62,814 nt of DNA from Arthrobacter sp. AQ5-05. GTDB taxonomy: Bacteria; Actinomycetota; Actinomycetes; Actinomycetales; Micrococcaceae. Every line of letters starts with the position of its first letter. Position 1 is the stretch's first letter. Of this stretch, positions 11,171 to 20,084 are shown piece by piece. Below the pieces are notes generated by a model. It saw only the letters and a list, made by a program, of their open reading frames with translations. It had not been told where the DNA came from and made no database searches. Position numbers and translations under genes: made by a program. The stretch lies in NCBI RefSeq assembly GCF_003287975.1, contig NZ_QMKQ01000023.1, positions 1 through 62,814 on the forward strand, read 5' to 3'.

Positions 11171-12205
11171 TTACAGCAGTCCTGCCTTGGTCATGAGGTC
11201 GGTGACCTTGGCCGAGTCGAGCTTGGCCGGATCAACGGCCGGAGCTTGGAGTTCCTTCAGTGGGACCAGTTTCTCATTGGAAGCCACCTCGGAACCAACG
11301 GCGTACTCAAACGAAGTGCCGTCCTTGAGGATTTCCTGGCCCTTCTTGCCGGTGACAAACTTCAGGAATTCCTGGGCCTGCTCCGCGTGCTTCGAGGAGG
11401 CGAGGACGCCTCCACCGGAAACAGAAACGAAAGCTCCCGGATCCTGGTTCTTGAAGTAGTGCGAAGTGACGTTCTTTGAGTTCTCGCCGGTCTTGGCCTG
11501 GTCGCCATAGTAGTAGTAGTGGTAGATCAGCGCACCATCGACTTCACCGGCATTCACTGCCTTCATGGCGGTGGAGTTGCCCTTGTAGGCGGTGAAATTC
11601 TCCTTCATGCCCGCAAGCCATTCCGTGGTGGCTTCTTCGCCCTTGAGTTCCAGCAGCGCTGCAACGATGGCCTGGAAGTCGGCGCCGGTCGGGGATGCTG
11701 CCCACTTGCCCTTCCACTCCGGCTTGGCCAGGTCCAGCATGGACTTGGGCAGCTGGTCTGCGCTGATCTTCTTGGGGTCGTAGACGAACACGGTCGAGCG
11801 TGCTGCGATGCCGGTCCACTTGTTGGTGGACGGGCGGAACTCGGCAGGCACCTGGTCGATGGTGGCCTTGTCGATGTCTGCGAAGAGACCGGCATTCTCA
11901 ACCTGCGTCATTGCGGGAGAATTCTCGGTCAGGAAGACGTCGGCCGGCGAGGCCTTGCCTTCCTGGATGATCTGGTTGGACATTTCGGTGTCCGAGCCGT
12001 TGCGTACGGTGACCTTGATGCCGGTCTCGGCGGTGAAGGCGTCAACCCATTCCTGGGTCAGGCTCTCGTGCTGTGCGTTGTAGACCGTGATTCCTCCGGC
12101 ATCCGATTCTCCGGCGGCCGGTGCGTTTGCGGAGCATGCGGTCAAGCTGAGGGCGGCGGTGGCGATGAGGGCCATGCCAGCCAGCACGTTTTTACGAATC
12201 GTCAT
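11171..12205 (-). CDS. fbpA: Iron(III)-binding lipoprotein of an ABC importer
   Basis: ATG 12205 gives a 344-residue protein with a lipoprotein signal: MTIRKN, a hydrophobic stretch and the lipobox LTAC at about 20-23. The mature part is a type 2 periplasmic-binding fold of the iron(III) class ([21 protein letters not shown]). A tyrosine cluster near HYYYYGD matches the paired metal-binding tyrosines of FbpA-type proteins. It should bind ferric iron at the cell surface for FbpB/FbpC. The operator at 12280-12298 predicts repression by iron-loaded DtxR/IdeR. Confidence 0.9.
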   Translation of the reverse strand: MTIRKNVLAGMALIATAALSLTACSANAPAAGESDAGGITVYNAQHESLTQEWVDAFTAETGIKVTVRNGSDTEMSNQIIQEGKASPADVFLTENSPAMTQVENAGLFADIDKATIDQVPAEFRPSTNKWTGIAARSTVFVYDPKKISADQLPKSMLDLAKPEWKGKWAASPTGADFQAIVAALLELKGEEATTEWLAGMKENFTAYKGNSTAMKAVNAGEVDGALIYHYYYYGDQAKTGENSKNVTSHYFKNQDPGAFVSVSGGGVLASSKHAEQAQEFLKFVTGKKGQEILKDGTSFEYAVGSEVASNEKLVPLKELQAPAVDPAKLDSAKVTDLMTKAGLL

Positions 12206-12279
12206 GGATCGGCGCTTTCTTATGGAGTGAAGGTATCCGGCGGGCCAGCAAGGATCTTGAGCAAACCCGCACACCTAGC

Positions 12280-12298
12280 TTAGGTATGACTTACCTAA
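12280..12298. promoter_or_regulatory. DtxR/IdeR iron box upstream of fbpABC
   Basis: TTAGGTATGACTTACCTAA matches the IdeR/DtxR consensus TTAGGTTAGGCTAACCTAA at 15 of 19 positions and is a near-perfect palindrome. An overlapping half-site pair, ACCTAGCTTAGGT, extends it to 12274. It is 75 bp upstream of fbpA, where it would block the promoter when iron is plentiful. The 12206-12673 gap has no gene; besides this site it holds the 12571-12622 inverted repeat. Confidence 0.85.
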
Positions 12299-12570
12299 TT
12301 CACCAAACAAAAGAGGGGCGAATGGTCGCCGCGCTGGGAAGCCCAAGCCTCACCTTATGAGGCGGACCCAAAAAACTTTGCAGTGTGTTGAATCTGGTGA
12401 AGATCGTCGCGCTTGAATTCAGCCTACTGAGTCGACCTTTTTACATGAACTCCAAGGTTTCACTCCGGGAACTTTGACTCATTGACAGGTACAACGGTGA
12501 AGTGGGCCACACCGCTTGTCACATTGTCACAACTTGCCGCAAACCACCGCTCAAGACTGCCAGTCGGCAG

Positions 12571-12622
12571 ATTGCACATTGTCCCCGAAGCCGAATGAAC
12601 GGCGTCGGGGACAATGTGCAAT
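12571..12622. repeat. Perfect 18-bp inverted repeat (large hairpin)
   Basis: ATTGCACATTGTCCCCGA (12571-12588) is exactly complementary to TCGGGGACAATGTGCAAT (12605-12622). The loop itself contains GCCG facing CGGC, so nearly the whole 52 bp can fold. It lies 52 bp past the desaturase stop and could end that transcript, but no T-tract follows on the minus strand. A mobile miniature element is the alternative. Confidence 0.7.
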
Positions 12623-12673
12623 ATTCAAGTTTCGCAGTCCGCCGAGCGATCGGTCGACGACGTCAAGATCCGC

Positions 12674-13780
12674 CTACTTGTAGGGGCGGAACTCGCCGAC
12701 CATCGGGCAGTCGAACGGGTCGCGGGCCGAGAGGCCGACCTTGTTCAGGTACGTAATGACCTGCGCGTAGGACTGGGTCACCGAGGTGACCGTGTACGGG
12801 ACCTTAAGTTCGTGGCAGTATTCGCGCACGATCTCGGCGACGCCGGCGAGGTTGGCGCGCGGCATCGAGGGGAACAGGTGGTGCTCCACCTGGTAGTTCA
12901 GGCCGCCGAAGACATGCGAGAGCACGCGGTTGCCGAAGGTCGAGCGGGCCATGACGTTTCGGCTGGTGAGAACCTGGCGCGAGAAGAAGTCGATGCGCGA
13001 CTCCTTGGGAATCATCGGCATGCCCTTGTGATTCGGGGCAAACGAGGCACCCATGTACACACCAAAGACCGCGAGCTGCACACCCAGGAACGCCGAGCCA
13101 ATTCCTACCGGCAGGAAGATGTAGATGGCTGCCACATAGAGGGACAACCTGATGATGATGGAGATGATCTCACGTCGACGGTCCTTGACCCGATCGCCGG
13201 TGAACAAATAGATCATCGAGCGCATGTGCAAGTTGAAGCCCTCGAGGGTCAGCAACGGGAAGAAGAGGTAGCCCTGGCGTTCGGTGATCCACTTCAGGAA
13301 GCCCTTCTGCCTTTGGGCATCCTCGGTCTGGAACGAAATGGTGTCCCACTCGATATCGGGGTCCTTGCCGATGGTGTTGGGCATGGCGTGGTGCTTGTTG
13401 TGCTTGTTCATCCACCACTGGTAGCTGATGCCCACCACGAAGTTGGCCAGAAAGCGGCCGAACCTGTCGTTTGCCGGGCCCGAGGTCAGGATCTGGCGGT
13501 GCGAGGCCTCATGGGCAAGAAATGCGAACTGGGTGAGGATGACGCCAATGGCGGCGGCGATAAGCAGCTGATACCAGCTATCCCCCAACAGCACAAAGCC
13601 CGTAACGGCCCCTCCGAGAAGTGCCACCAACACGCTGACAAGCCCAAGATAGTGGCCCTTGCGGCGGCCCAGCAGGCCGGCATCGCGAACGCGGATCTTC
13701 AGGTGGCGGTAGTTGTTGGCTCCTGCGGAACCACGCGATACACGTTGCTCCGGGGCCGAGGGGGACAAAGTGGAACTCAT
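12674..13780 (-). CDS. Membrane fatty-acid (acyl-CoA type) desaturase
   Basis: The 368-residue integral membrane protein carries the three histidine boxes of membrane desaturases: HEASH at about 90-94, HNKHH at about 127-131 and QVEHH near residue 300. Hydrophobic helix pairs lie between them. It should place a double bond in membrane acyl chains using a di-iron centre, tuning fluidity. The first His box is HX3H and the last QX2HH, as in linoleoyl-CoA-type enzymes. ATG 13780 is used; a TTG at 13789 with GGGAG six bases upstream is a credible alternative. It stands alone. Confidence 0.9.
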   Translation of the reverse strand: MSSTLSPSAPEQRVSRGSAGANNYRHLKIRVRDAGLLGRRKGHYLGLVSVLVALLGGAVTGFVLLGDSWYQLLIAAAIGVILTQFAFLAHEASHRQILTSGPANDRFGRFLANFVVGISYQWWMNKHNKHHAMPNTIGKDPDIEWDTISFQTEDAQRQKGFLKWITERQGYLFFPLLTLEGFNLHMRSMIYLFTGDRVKDRRREIISIIIRLSLYVAAIYIFLPVGIGSAFLGVQLAVFGVYMGASFAPNHKGMPMIPKESRIDFFSRQVLTSRNVMARSTFGNRVLSHVFGGLNYQVEHHLFPSMPRANLAGVAEIVREYCHELKVPYTVTSVTQSYAQVITYLNKVGLSARDPFDCPMVGEFRPYK

Positions 13781-14135
13781 ACTGCTCAAGGGTCACTCCC
13801 GATTAGCGAGTAGGGCGACGATTTCAGTCGTAAGAACTGAAAATCTCGGTTCCTATGTTCATGAGCTTACGTGCTACGCATGTGAAGCACCTGATCGTTG
13901 CACAGTGACACCAAATATCCTGATTCATTTTCGGGCATGAACTTCCCGCAGGCATGCGGAAATAGGCGTGCTGGCCCCTGTTTCCGCGACTTTTTCCAAC
14001 CCTCCCCACGTCACGACATATAACACTTATTGCATGTGTTACCTGCGTCACCCGAATGTTTTTTGCCCCGGCGCAGACCGAACCGCGGGTGCACTCCACC
14101 CGGGGTTCGGTGCCGATCATCGGCGTTAAGAAGAC
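13781..14135. other. Intergenic region with one hairpin, no gene seen
   Basis: These 355 bp separate the desaturase start from the SHOCT gene stop. The stretch is A/T-richer than the genes around it. ACCGAACC at 14077-14084 pairs with GGTTCGGT at 14104-14111, just past the SHOCT gene, and may end the two-component operon transcript. The desaturase promoter should be in the other half. No convincing short coding frame was found. Confidence 0.5.
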
Positions 14136-14408
14136 TTATTTCCGATTTGCGCGCAACACTTCCAAGCGCTGCCGGTACTCGGTCTCATCGATCTCTCCGC
14201 GTGCGTAGCGCTCGCGCAGCACGCCCTCGGCGCTCGCGGGGTCGCCCTGGATGAGGTGGCGCCAATACACTCGGCGGCTGAAGACAATGAAGAAGCCGAT
14301 GAGCAGGATCCAGAAGATAGGGATCAGGACGAACCAGCCCGGTCCGTATCCCGGTCCCCAGGCATGGGCCGGCATCGCTGCCAGTGCGGGAAGAATCGTG
14401 GTTGTCAT
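14136..14408 (-). CDS. Small SHOCT-domain membrane protein
   Basis: The 90-residue protein has a hydrophobic segment (WFVLIPIFWILLIGFFIVFS, about 25-44) and a C-terminal SHOCT motif, GVLRERYARGEIDETEYRQRLEVL. SHOCT motifs occur at the ends of many actinobacterial membrane proteins; their role is mostly unknown, and oligomerisation has been suggested. The gene lies 156 bp downstream of the response regulator on the same strand, so it may be cotranscribed or a target. Confidence 0.8.
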   Translation of the reverse strand: MTTTILPALAAMPAHAWGPGYGPGWFVLIPIFWILLIGFFIVFSRRVYWRHLIQGDPASAEGVLRERYARGEIDETEYRQRLEVLRANRK

Positions 14409-14564
14409 TTTGGTTGCTCCTCAAAGCATCGATTGCGGATTGCGAGGCCATTTGCCTCGTGTATCCACTTTCGTTCCTTGGGGTCCCTTGCCGCATCGGC
14501 CCGGTGGAGACACCTCGGATTGCGCGGCGTACTCCACCCGGTGCAGTTGCTGGTGCCGCTTGGA

Positions 14565-15266
14565 TTAGGGTCCGTCGCGTCGAGGCTCCTGCGTGGTCGG
14601 CAGTGCGCCGGGAGTGATCAGCCCGCTTTCGTACGCGATCACCACGAGCCCTGTCCGGTCGCGCACGCCCATCTTCCCGATGATCCGGGAGACATGGGTC
14701 TTGGCCGTCAGCGGGGTGATGAAAAGTTGCTCGGCGATTTCGGCGTTGCTCTTGCCTGTGCCAATGAGCAGCAACACCTCGCGCTCGCGTTCGGTCAGTC
14801 CGTCCATGGCCGCAGGCCTCTGGGTGGGCGGCGGGGGCTGGGTGGCGGCAACCTGGGCCAGGAGCTTGCGGGTCACCGAGGGCGAAAGCAGCGAGTCCCC
14901 CGCCGCAACGATTCGCACGGCATGGATCAATTCCTCCGGTTCGGTGTCCTTGACCAGAAATCCGGAGGCTCCGGCTCGGATTGAATCGAGGATGTAGTCG
15001 TCGAGTTCGAAGGTGGTGAGCATGATGATCCGGGTGTGGGCCAAGTCGGCATCTGCGGTGATTGCTGCCGCGGCCGTGATGCCGTCTCCTTGGGGCATGC
15101 GGATGTCCATGAGCACGATGTCGGGTTTCAAGGCGCGGGCCTGGGCCAGCGCCTGCAGGCCGTTGGAAGCCTGGCCGAGCACCTGCATGTCGTCCTCGGC
15201 GCCCAGCAGCGCGGAGAAGCCTGCCCGGATCAACGACTGGTCATCAACAATGAGAAGGCCGATCAT
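14565..15266 (-). CDS. NarL/LuxR-family response regulator
   Basis: ATG 15266 gives a 233-residue protein. An N-terminal receiver domain has acidic DD at 8-9, the phosphorylated Asp54 (VLMDIRMP), Thr near 82 (MLTTFE) and the conserved Lys (FLVKDTEPEEL). A Pro-rich linker (PPPPTQRP) leads to a LuxR-type helix-turn-helix (LTEREREVLLLIGTGKSNAEIAEQL). It follows the histidine kinase after 37 bp on the same strand, so the two form a cognate pair. The signal is unknown. Confidence 0.92.
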   Translation of the reverse strand: MIGLLIVDDQSLIRAGFSALLGAEDDMQVLGQASNGLQALAQARALKPDIVLMDIRMPQGDGITAAAAITADADLAHTRIIMLTTFELDDYILDSIRAGASGFLVKDTEPEELIHAVRIVAAGDSLLSPSVTRKLLAQVAATQPPPPTQRPAAMDGLTEREREVLLLIGTGKSNAEIAEQLFITPLTAKTHVSRIIGKMGVRDRTGLVVIAYESGLITPGALPTTQEPRRDGP

Positions 15267-15303
15267 GGGGCTCCTTGGCTTCGTGTCGTGGCGTGCCTGG
15301 TTT

Positions 15304-16431
15304 TCAGGCACGCGTTGTTCCTGGTGCCGGCAGCCGGGCGCTGATCCTGGTTCCGGGAGTCGGTGCTCCCGGTGCATTCGCCGCGTCGATCGTCAGTGTG
15401 CCGCCGTGTGCACCCAGGCGTTCGCGCATGCCGCCGATTCCGTTTCCCTCGTTGCCAAGACCAATGCCAACTCCGTCGTCGGTGACCGTGACCGCGGCGT
15501 GCGCGTCATCCAGGTGCACGGCCACCACCACGCGGCTCGCCTTGGCGTGCCGCACGACATTGGTCAGGGATTCCTGGACCACCCGATAAAGGATGTTCTC
15601 CACCCGCTCATCGACCCACCCGGGAGGCGGCAACACCGGTGGGGTGAAGATGATCGACAAGTTGGCGCCACGGACCCGCTGCACCAGCTCGTCGAGCTGT
15701 TCCAGCCGCTGGCTGGGAACCCGCGGCGCATCCTGGCGCAGGACGGACAACACCTCACGCACCTCGGAGAGGGCTTCCTTGGATCCCGATTTGATGTTTT
15801 CCAAGGCCTCATACATGCCCTGGGCGTCGCCGCCCTTCTTGGCCAAATGAAGGGCCACGGAGGCCTGTACGTTGATCATCGACAGCGAATGCGCCACGAC
15901 GTCATGGATGTCGCGTGCCAGCACCAATCGCTCCTCGTCACGCTGGTGCCTGGCCCGTTCCATGGACGCCCGGCGGTACTCATCCCGCCGCGTCCTGGCG
16001 CTGCGGCCCAGCTCACCCACCAGCAGGACGACTATCAGCCACACGAGCACGAAGAAGACCCGGGTGCTTTCACCATGCTGCATGGCCAGCAGCAGGAATC
16101 CGACCCCGGCAGCGGCAGCACTCCCCCAAGCCCACCAACGGGCACCGGCAAGGACTGCAAGGACGAGCCCCACGGCAAAGGAAAGGGGAAAGGGGCCCCA
16201 GGGGAAACCTGCCGCGACGTATCCAACTGTCACCAATCCGATGCCGGCGACCATGGGTCCGGGTGCGCGTCGACGCAGCAGCAGCAGGGCCGGACCCGCC
16301 AGCAGCAAGAGGACAGCAACCCAGGACAGCGAATCATTGAATCTGTGCGCGGCAAAGTGCGTGCCGACGATCTGGACGACCGCCACGGCCACCGGCAAAA
16401 TGCCCAGCGGGGGACGGCGTCGATTGATCAT
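15304..16431 (-). CDS. HisKA_3-type sensor histidine kinase
   Basis: The 375-residue protein has about five membrane helices in residues 10-140. The HisKA_3 dimerisation domain follows, with phospho-acceptor His176 in RDIHDVVAHSL, then an HATPase domain with an N box (ESLTNVVRHAKA) and G box (DDGVGIGL). There is no large extracellular domain, so it probably senses membrane or cell-envelope state. It is first of a kinase-regulator pair. Confidence 0.92.
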   Translation of the reverse strand: MINRRRPPLGILPVAVAVVQIVGTHFAAHRFNDSLSWVAVLLLLAGPALLLLRRRAPGPMVAGIGLVTVGYVAAGFPWGPFPLSFAVGLVLAVLAGARWWAWGSAAAAGVGFLLLAMQHGESTRVFFVLVWLIVVLLVGELGRSARTRRDEYRRASMERARHQRDEERLVLARDIHDVVAHSLSMINVQASVALHLAKKGGDAQGMYEALENIKSGSKEALSEVREVLSVLRQDAPRVPSQRLEQLDELVQRVRGANLSIIFTPPVLPPPGWVDERVENILYRVVQESLTNVVRHAKASRVVVAVHLDDAHAAVTVTDDGVGIGLGNEGNGIGGMRERLGAHGGTLTIDAANAPGAPTPGTRISARLPAPGTTRA

Positions 16432-16852
16432 GAGACGAGACTACTCGTTGTCCCAATCCGTGTTCATCCGGCCGCGGCCGTAGCGGGGTGTACACCACTG
16501 GGAGTACACCGTCAGCGGATACGGAAACGTTTCAAGCATGGTTCCACAGGCCATTTCAACACCACGGCATCCCGGGTCCCGCTACTTGCATGCGTTTCCG
16601 TCGGCGCAATCCGTGTTTCTCCGCGATAAGTTTGGCCATGCAGCTCAGGATCGCCAGCGGTCAATTTGAGTCAACATGGGAGAAGCCTTCAGCCTCTGGC
16701 CCCGTAATGGCAGTACATGCACCAGTGCACCAGCGAAACCTTCTCCGGAACCCCGGCTGGTATTTACCACGTAATTCTTCATCAAACGAAAGCAGTCGGT
16801 TGGGGCCTACCCACGAAACACGCGCAAAGGGCGTCAAAGGCAACGACCAAGG
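16432..16852. other. Intergenic region, no gene recognised
   Basis: This 421-bp gap lies between the start of the histidine kinase and the stop of the next minus-strand membrane protein. Its GC is lower than the flanks. Small open frames exist on both strands, but none has a convincing ribosome site, codon bias or family resemblance. The kinase promoter should be at its left end. Confidence 0.5.
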
Positions 16853-17470
16853 TCAGCGGTTACGCTCGAGCACCACTTCAATTCCCTGGCAGGTAAGGAC
16901 CCACGGCTCGGGACTGGGTTCCAGGGTGCAGTCCTCGCTCAGGAGATACTTCCCGATCGGGAAACCGCTGTCGGGGAGCTCCGCATACATGAACCACGAG
17001 TGCGGAACCCAGACGGCGGTTATGTCGCCGTCGACCACGCTCCGCTCCAGGAGCACCCGCTTGCCATCCGTGGCGGTGACCAGATCCATCGACCCCATTC
17101 CGGCACCCATCATGATGACCAGGCAGGCCACCGCCCAGAACAGGAAGAGCACGGTGCCCACGGCGAAGAGCAGCAACTGCACAATGACAAAGACGGCGGT
17201 GTTCCGGATTCGCGCGACCAGTGGGCCGCCCAGCAGCAGCAACACCGCGCCGACTGCCAATCCCCCGAGCACAAATGCCAAGGCCGCGAATTCCCCGTCT
17301 TGCCAACCCAGATAAAAGACCAGCCTGTTGCCCGAGGCATCGCGGAGTTCTCGGTCGTACAACCAGCCGAAGACCGCGTAGCAGGCGGCGGCGAACACCA
17401 GCAGCCCGATGACCCACCGCAGGCGCTCCGACAGGGCGCGTCGAGTGACGGAAGCGGTGTCGGCGGTCAT
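16853..17470 (-). CDS. Four-helix membrane protein of unknown function
   Basis: The 205-residue protein has four predicted membrane helices (about 20-38, 60-80, 88-110 and a turn to 120). A soluble C-terminal domain of about 80 residues has two cysteines (SEDCTLEP, VLTCQGI) that could form a disulfide if exported. I do not recognise a family. It sits 120 bp downstream of the folD stop on the same strand, with a hairpin between, so it is probably transcribed separately. Confidence 0.7.
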   Translation of the reverse strand: MTADTASVTRRALSERLRWVIGLLVFAAACYAVFGWLYDRELRDASGNRLVFYLGWQDGEFAALAFVLGGLAVGAVLLLLGGPLVARIRNTAVFVIVQLLLFAVGTVLFLFWAVACLVIMMGAGMGSMDLVTATDGKRVLLERSVVDGDITAVWVPHSWFMYAELPDSGFPIGKYLLSEDCTLEPSPEPWVLTCQGIEVVLERNR

Positions 17471-17518
17471 GGAGCAATCCTATGCATGGGACCTTGGCGA
17501 CTTGCCCGGAAAGCACAC

Positions 17519-17566
17519 GGCCCGCGTGCGGTTTCCCTCCTGTTGAAGGGGAACCGCACACGGGCC
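17519..17566 (-). terminator. Hairpin terminator after glyA-folD
   Basis: GGCCCGCGTGCGGTTTCCC (17519-17537) pairs with GGGGAACCGCACACGGGCC (17548-17566) with two mismatches and a short loop. It lies 25 bp past the folD stop. The T-run after it on the minus strand is weak. Confidence 0.65.
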
Positions 17567-17590
17567 GCTGTCGTGCTGTGGCGGACTTGT

Positions 17591-18472
17591 TTACTGTCCG
17601 GCCGCGCGCTCCGCGGACTCGACCACGTTGGCCAGCAACATGGCACGGGTCATCGGACCCACGCCTCCCGGGTTCGGGGAGATCCAGGAAGCAACCTCGT
17701 GGGCAGCCGGCTCCACGTCACCGGTGACCACGGCCTTGCCGTTTTCGTCGTTGACACGCGAGACCCCCACGTCCAGCACGATCGCGCCGGGCTTGAGGTC
17801 CTTGGCCTTGATCATGTGCGGCACCCCCGCGGCGGCAACCACCACATCGGCCTCGGCGAGGTGCTTGGCCAGGTCCCTGGTGCCGGTGTGCGCCAGGGTG
17901 ACCGTCGCGTTGATGTCGCGGCGGGTCAGCAGCAGCCCGATCGGGCGGCCAATGGTCACCCCGCGGCCCACGACCAACACGTTCTTGCCGTTCAGGTCGA
18001 TGCCGTGGCGCTCCAGGAGCACCACGCAGCCCTTGGGCGTGCAGGGCAGCGGCGAGGTCATCGGGCGGTTGACGTTGGCAACCAGGCGGCCCAGGTTCAT
18101 CGGGTGCAGGCCGTCGGCGTCCTTGGCCGGGTCCATGGCCTCGAGGATCACATCCGTATCGATGTGCGCCGGCAGCGGCAGCTGCACGATGTAGCCGGTG
18201 CATTCCGGGTTCTCGTTCAGCTCGCGGACCTTGGCCAGCAGGGCCTCCTGGGTGGTGTCCTCCGGCAGGTCCACGCGGATCGACTTGATGCCGACCTCCG
18301 CGCAGTCCTTGTGCTTGCCGCCGACGTACCAGGTGGAGCCCGGGTCGGACCCGACCAGGATGGTGCCCAGGCCGGGGGTGACGCCGCGTGCGGCCAGGGC
18401 CGCGACGCGTTCGGTCAGTTCGGCCTTGATGGCCTTTGCGGTTGCCTTGCCGTCAAGGATCTGTGCAGTCAT
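17591..18472 (-). CDS. folD: Methylenetetrahydrofolate dehydrogenase/cyclohydrolase
   Basis: ATG 18472 gives 293 residues, the usual FolD length. Motifs include [22 protein letters not shown] with the catalytic Lys of the YxxxK-type motif, [20 protein letters not shown] (NADP site) and [16 protein letters not shown] near the end. The bifunctional enzyme interconverts methylene-, methenyl- and formyl-tetrahydrofolate. It lies 82 bp downstream of glyA on the same strand, and both should be under the ZTP riboswitch at 19903-19990. Confidence 0.95.
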   Translation of the reverse strand: MTAQILDGKATAKAIKAELTERVAALAARGVTPGLGTILVGSDPGSTWYVGGKHKDCAEVGIKSIRVDLPEDTTQEALLAKVRELNENPECTGYIVQLPLPAHIDTDVILEAMDPAKDADGLHPMNLGRLVANVNRPMTSPLPCTPKGCVVLLERHGIDLNGKNVLVVGRGVTIGRPIGLLLTRRDINATVTLAHTGTRDLAKHLAEADVVVAAAGVPHMIKAKDLKPGAIVLDVGVSRVNDENGKAVVTGDVEPAAHEVASWISPNPGGVGPMTRAMLLANVVESAERAAGQ

Positions 18473-18554
18473 GGGTGGTGGTGCTCCGTTCGGGAAAGTG
18501 GTTGCAGGCGCACGCTGTGGCGGCGGCCGTGCCGAGTTGGGGGCCGGTGGCCGA

Positions 18555-19841
18555 TTACCAGTCTTCGAGGCCTTCGTAGAGCGGAAAGGCCTTGGCCAGG
18601 GTGTCCACGCGCGCAGCCAGTGCGGCCTTGTCGGCGTTCTGCCCGTCGCGCAGCGCGACACCGATGATGTCGGCGACCTCGGTGAAGGCCGCGGCGTCGA
18701 AGCCGCGGGTGGCCAGGGCCGGGGTGCCGATGCGCAGGCCAGAGGTGGTCATCGGCGGGCGCGGGTCGAACGGCACCGAGTTGCGGTTCACGGTGATCCC
18801 GATTTCATGCAGCAGGTCTTCGGCCTGCTTGCCGTCGAGCTCCGAGTTGCGCAGGTCCACCAGGACCAGGTGCACGTCGGTGCCGCCGGTGAGCACGGAG
18901 ACGCCAGCACCGGTGACATCCTTGGCGGTCAGGCGCTCGGCCAGGATCTTGGCGCCCTCGAGAGTCAGGACCTGGCGCGCCTTGAATTCCTCGCCGGCGG
19001 CGATCTTGAAGGCCACGGCCTTGCCGGCGATCGCGTGCATGAGCGGCCCGCCTTGGTGGCCGGGGAAGACGTTGGAGTTGATCTTCTTGGCCAGGTCCGG
19101 ATCGTTGGTCAGGATCAGGCCCGACCGCGGACCGGCAAGGGTCTTGTGCACGGTGGATGTGACCACGTCGGCGTACGGGACCGGGTTCGGGTGCAGTCCG
19201 GCAGCGACCAGCCCGGCGAAGTGGGCCATGTCGACCCAGAGCTTGGCACCGACTTCGTCGGCAATGGCGCGGAACTCGGCGAAATCGAGCTGGCGCGGGT
19301 AGGCGGACCAGCCGGCGATGATGACCTGCGGCTTCTCGGCGATGGCCTGGGCACGGAGCTTGACCATGTCCACGCGGAAGGTTTCCGGATCGACCTCGTA
19401 GGCGGCGACCTTGTAGAGCTTGCCGGAGAAATTCAGCTTCATGCCGTGGGTCAGGTGACCGCCGTGGGCCAGGGACAGGCCCAGGATCTTGTCACCGGGT
19501 TCGATCATGGCCGAGAGTGCCGCGGCGTTGGCCGAGGCGCCGGAGTGCGGCTGGACGTTGGCGAACTTGGAGCCAAAGAGGGTCTTCACGCGCTCGATGG
19601 CCAGGTTCTCGGCCACGTCCACGTGCTCGCAGCCGCCGTAGTAGCGGCGGCCCGGGTAGCCCTCGGCGTACTTGTTGGTCAGGACCGAGCCCTGGGCCTC
19701 GAGGACCGCGCGCGGGGCGAAGTTCTCGGAGGCGATCATTTCCAGGGTGTCGCGCTGGCGACCCAGCTCAAGCCTGAGGACCTCGGCGATTTCCGGATCG
19801 ATCTCTGCGAGGGACTGGTTGGTCACGGGATTCTTGCTCAT
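18555..19841 (-). CDS. glyA: Serine hydroxymethyltransferase
   Basis: ATG 19841 gives 428 residues, the normal bacterial GlyA length. The PLP lysine is in [13 protein letters not shown], and the family motifs [25 protein letters not shown] and [13 protein letters not shown] are intact. The enzyme turns serine and tetrahydrofolate into glycine and methylene-tetrahydrofolate, which feeds folD, metF and purine synthesis. The 5' leader carries a ZTP riboswitch, so expression should rise when folate or purine one-carbon supply fails. Confidence 0.96.
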   Translation of the reverse strand: MSKNPVTNQSLAEIDPEIAEVLRLELGRQRDTLEMIASENFAPRAVLEAQGSVLTNKYAEGYPGRRYYGGCEHVDVAENLAIERVKTLFGSKFANVQPHSGASANAAALSAMIEPGDKILGLSLAHGGHLTHGMKLNFSGKLYKVAAYEVDPETFRVDMVKLRAQAIAEKPQVIIAGWSAYPRQLDFAEFRAIADEVGAKLWVDMAHFAGLVAAGLHPNPVPYADVVTSTVHKTLAGPRSGLILTNDPDLAKKINSNVFPGHQGGPLMHAIAGKAVAFKIAAGEEFKARQVLTLEGAKILAERLTAKDVTGAGVSVLTGGTDVHLVLVDLRNSELDGKQAEDLLHEIGITVNRNSVPFDPRPPMTTSGLRIGTPALATRGFDAAAFTEVADIIGVALRDGQNADKAALAARVDTLAKAFPLYEGLEDW

Positions 19842-19902
19842 GGTGTTGAACTCCAGTGGGTGAGGGTTGGTCTTCGGGCAGGTACACATTGCGAAACATT
19901 CA

Positions 19903-19990
19903 ACCCCCGGACCCAGGCGCGCGGTCCGTGGTTAGCTCATGTGCCGCTCCCCGGTGGTTCATCCCACCCAACGCCAGTCGCGACACCCTT
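19903..19990 (-). promoter_or_regulatory. ZTP (pfl) riboswitch in the glyA leader
   Basis: Read on the minus strand, the leader has GTCGCGACTGGCG, then GGTGG facing CCACC, then CCGGGGAGCGGCA, a linker, and CGCGCGCCTGGGTCC. These are the hallmark blocks of the pfl/ZTP RNA motif in the right order and spacing. A TAATAT at 19998-19993 fits a -10 box that would start the RNA just before the aptamer. ZTP riboswitches are known to switch on glyA and folD when ZMP/ZTP builds up. Confidence 0.9.
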
Positions 19991-20084
19991 CGATATTAGT
20001 CGGAATAGGCCCGCGGTTGGGACTGTTACACACTAAGAACATTGAATCTTCAACGAAGACGTCCCTGAAGGAGGGCCCCCAGGA

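Noticed and set aside
18198-20036. 612-codon plus-strand open frame across glyA/folD
   Set aside because: Antisense to two well-recognised genes and to the ZTP riboswitch; typical high-GC mirror frame.
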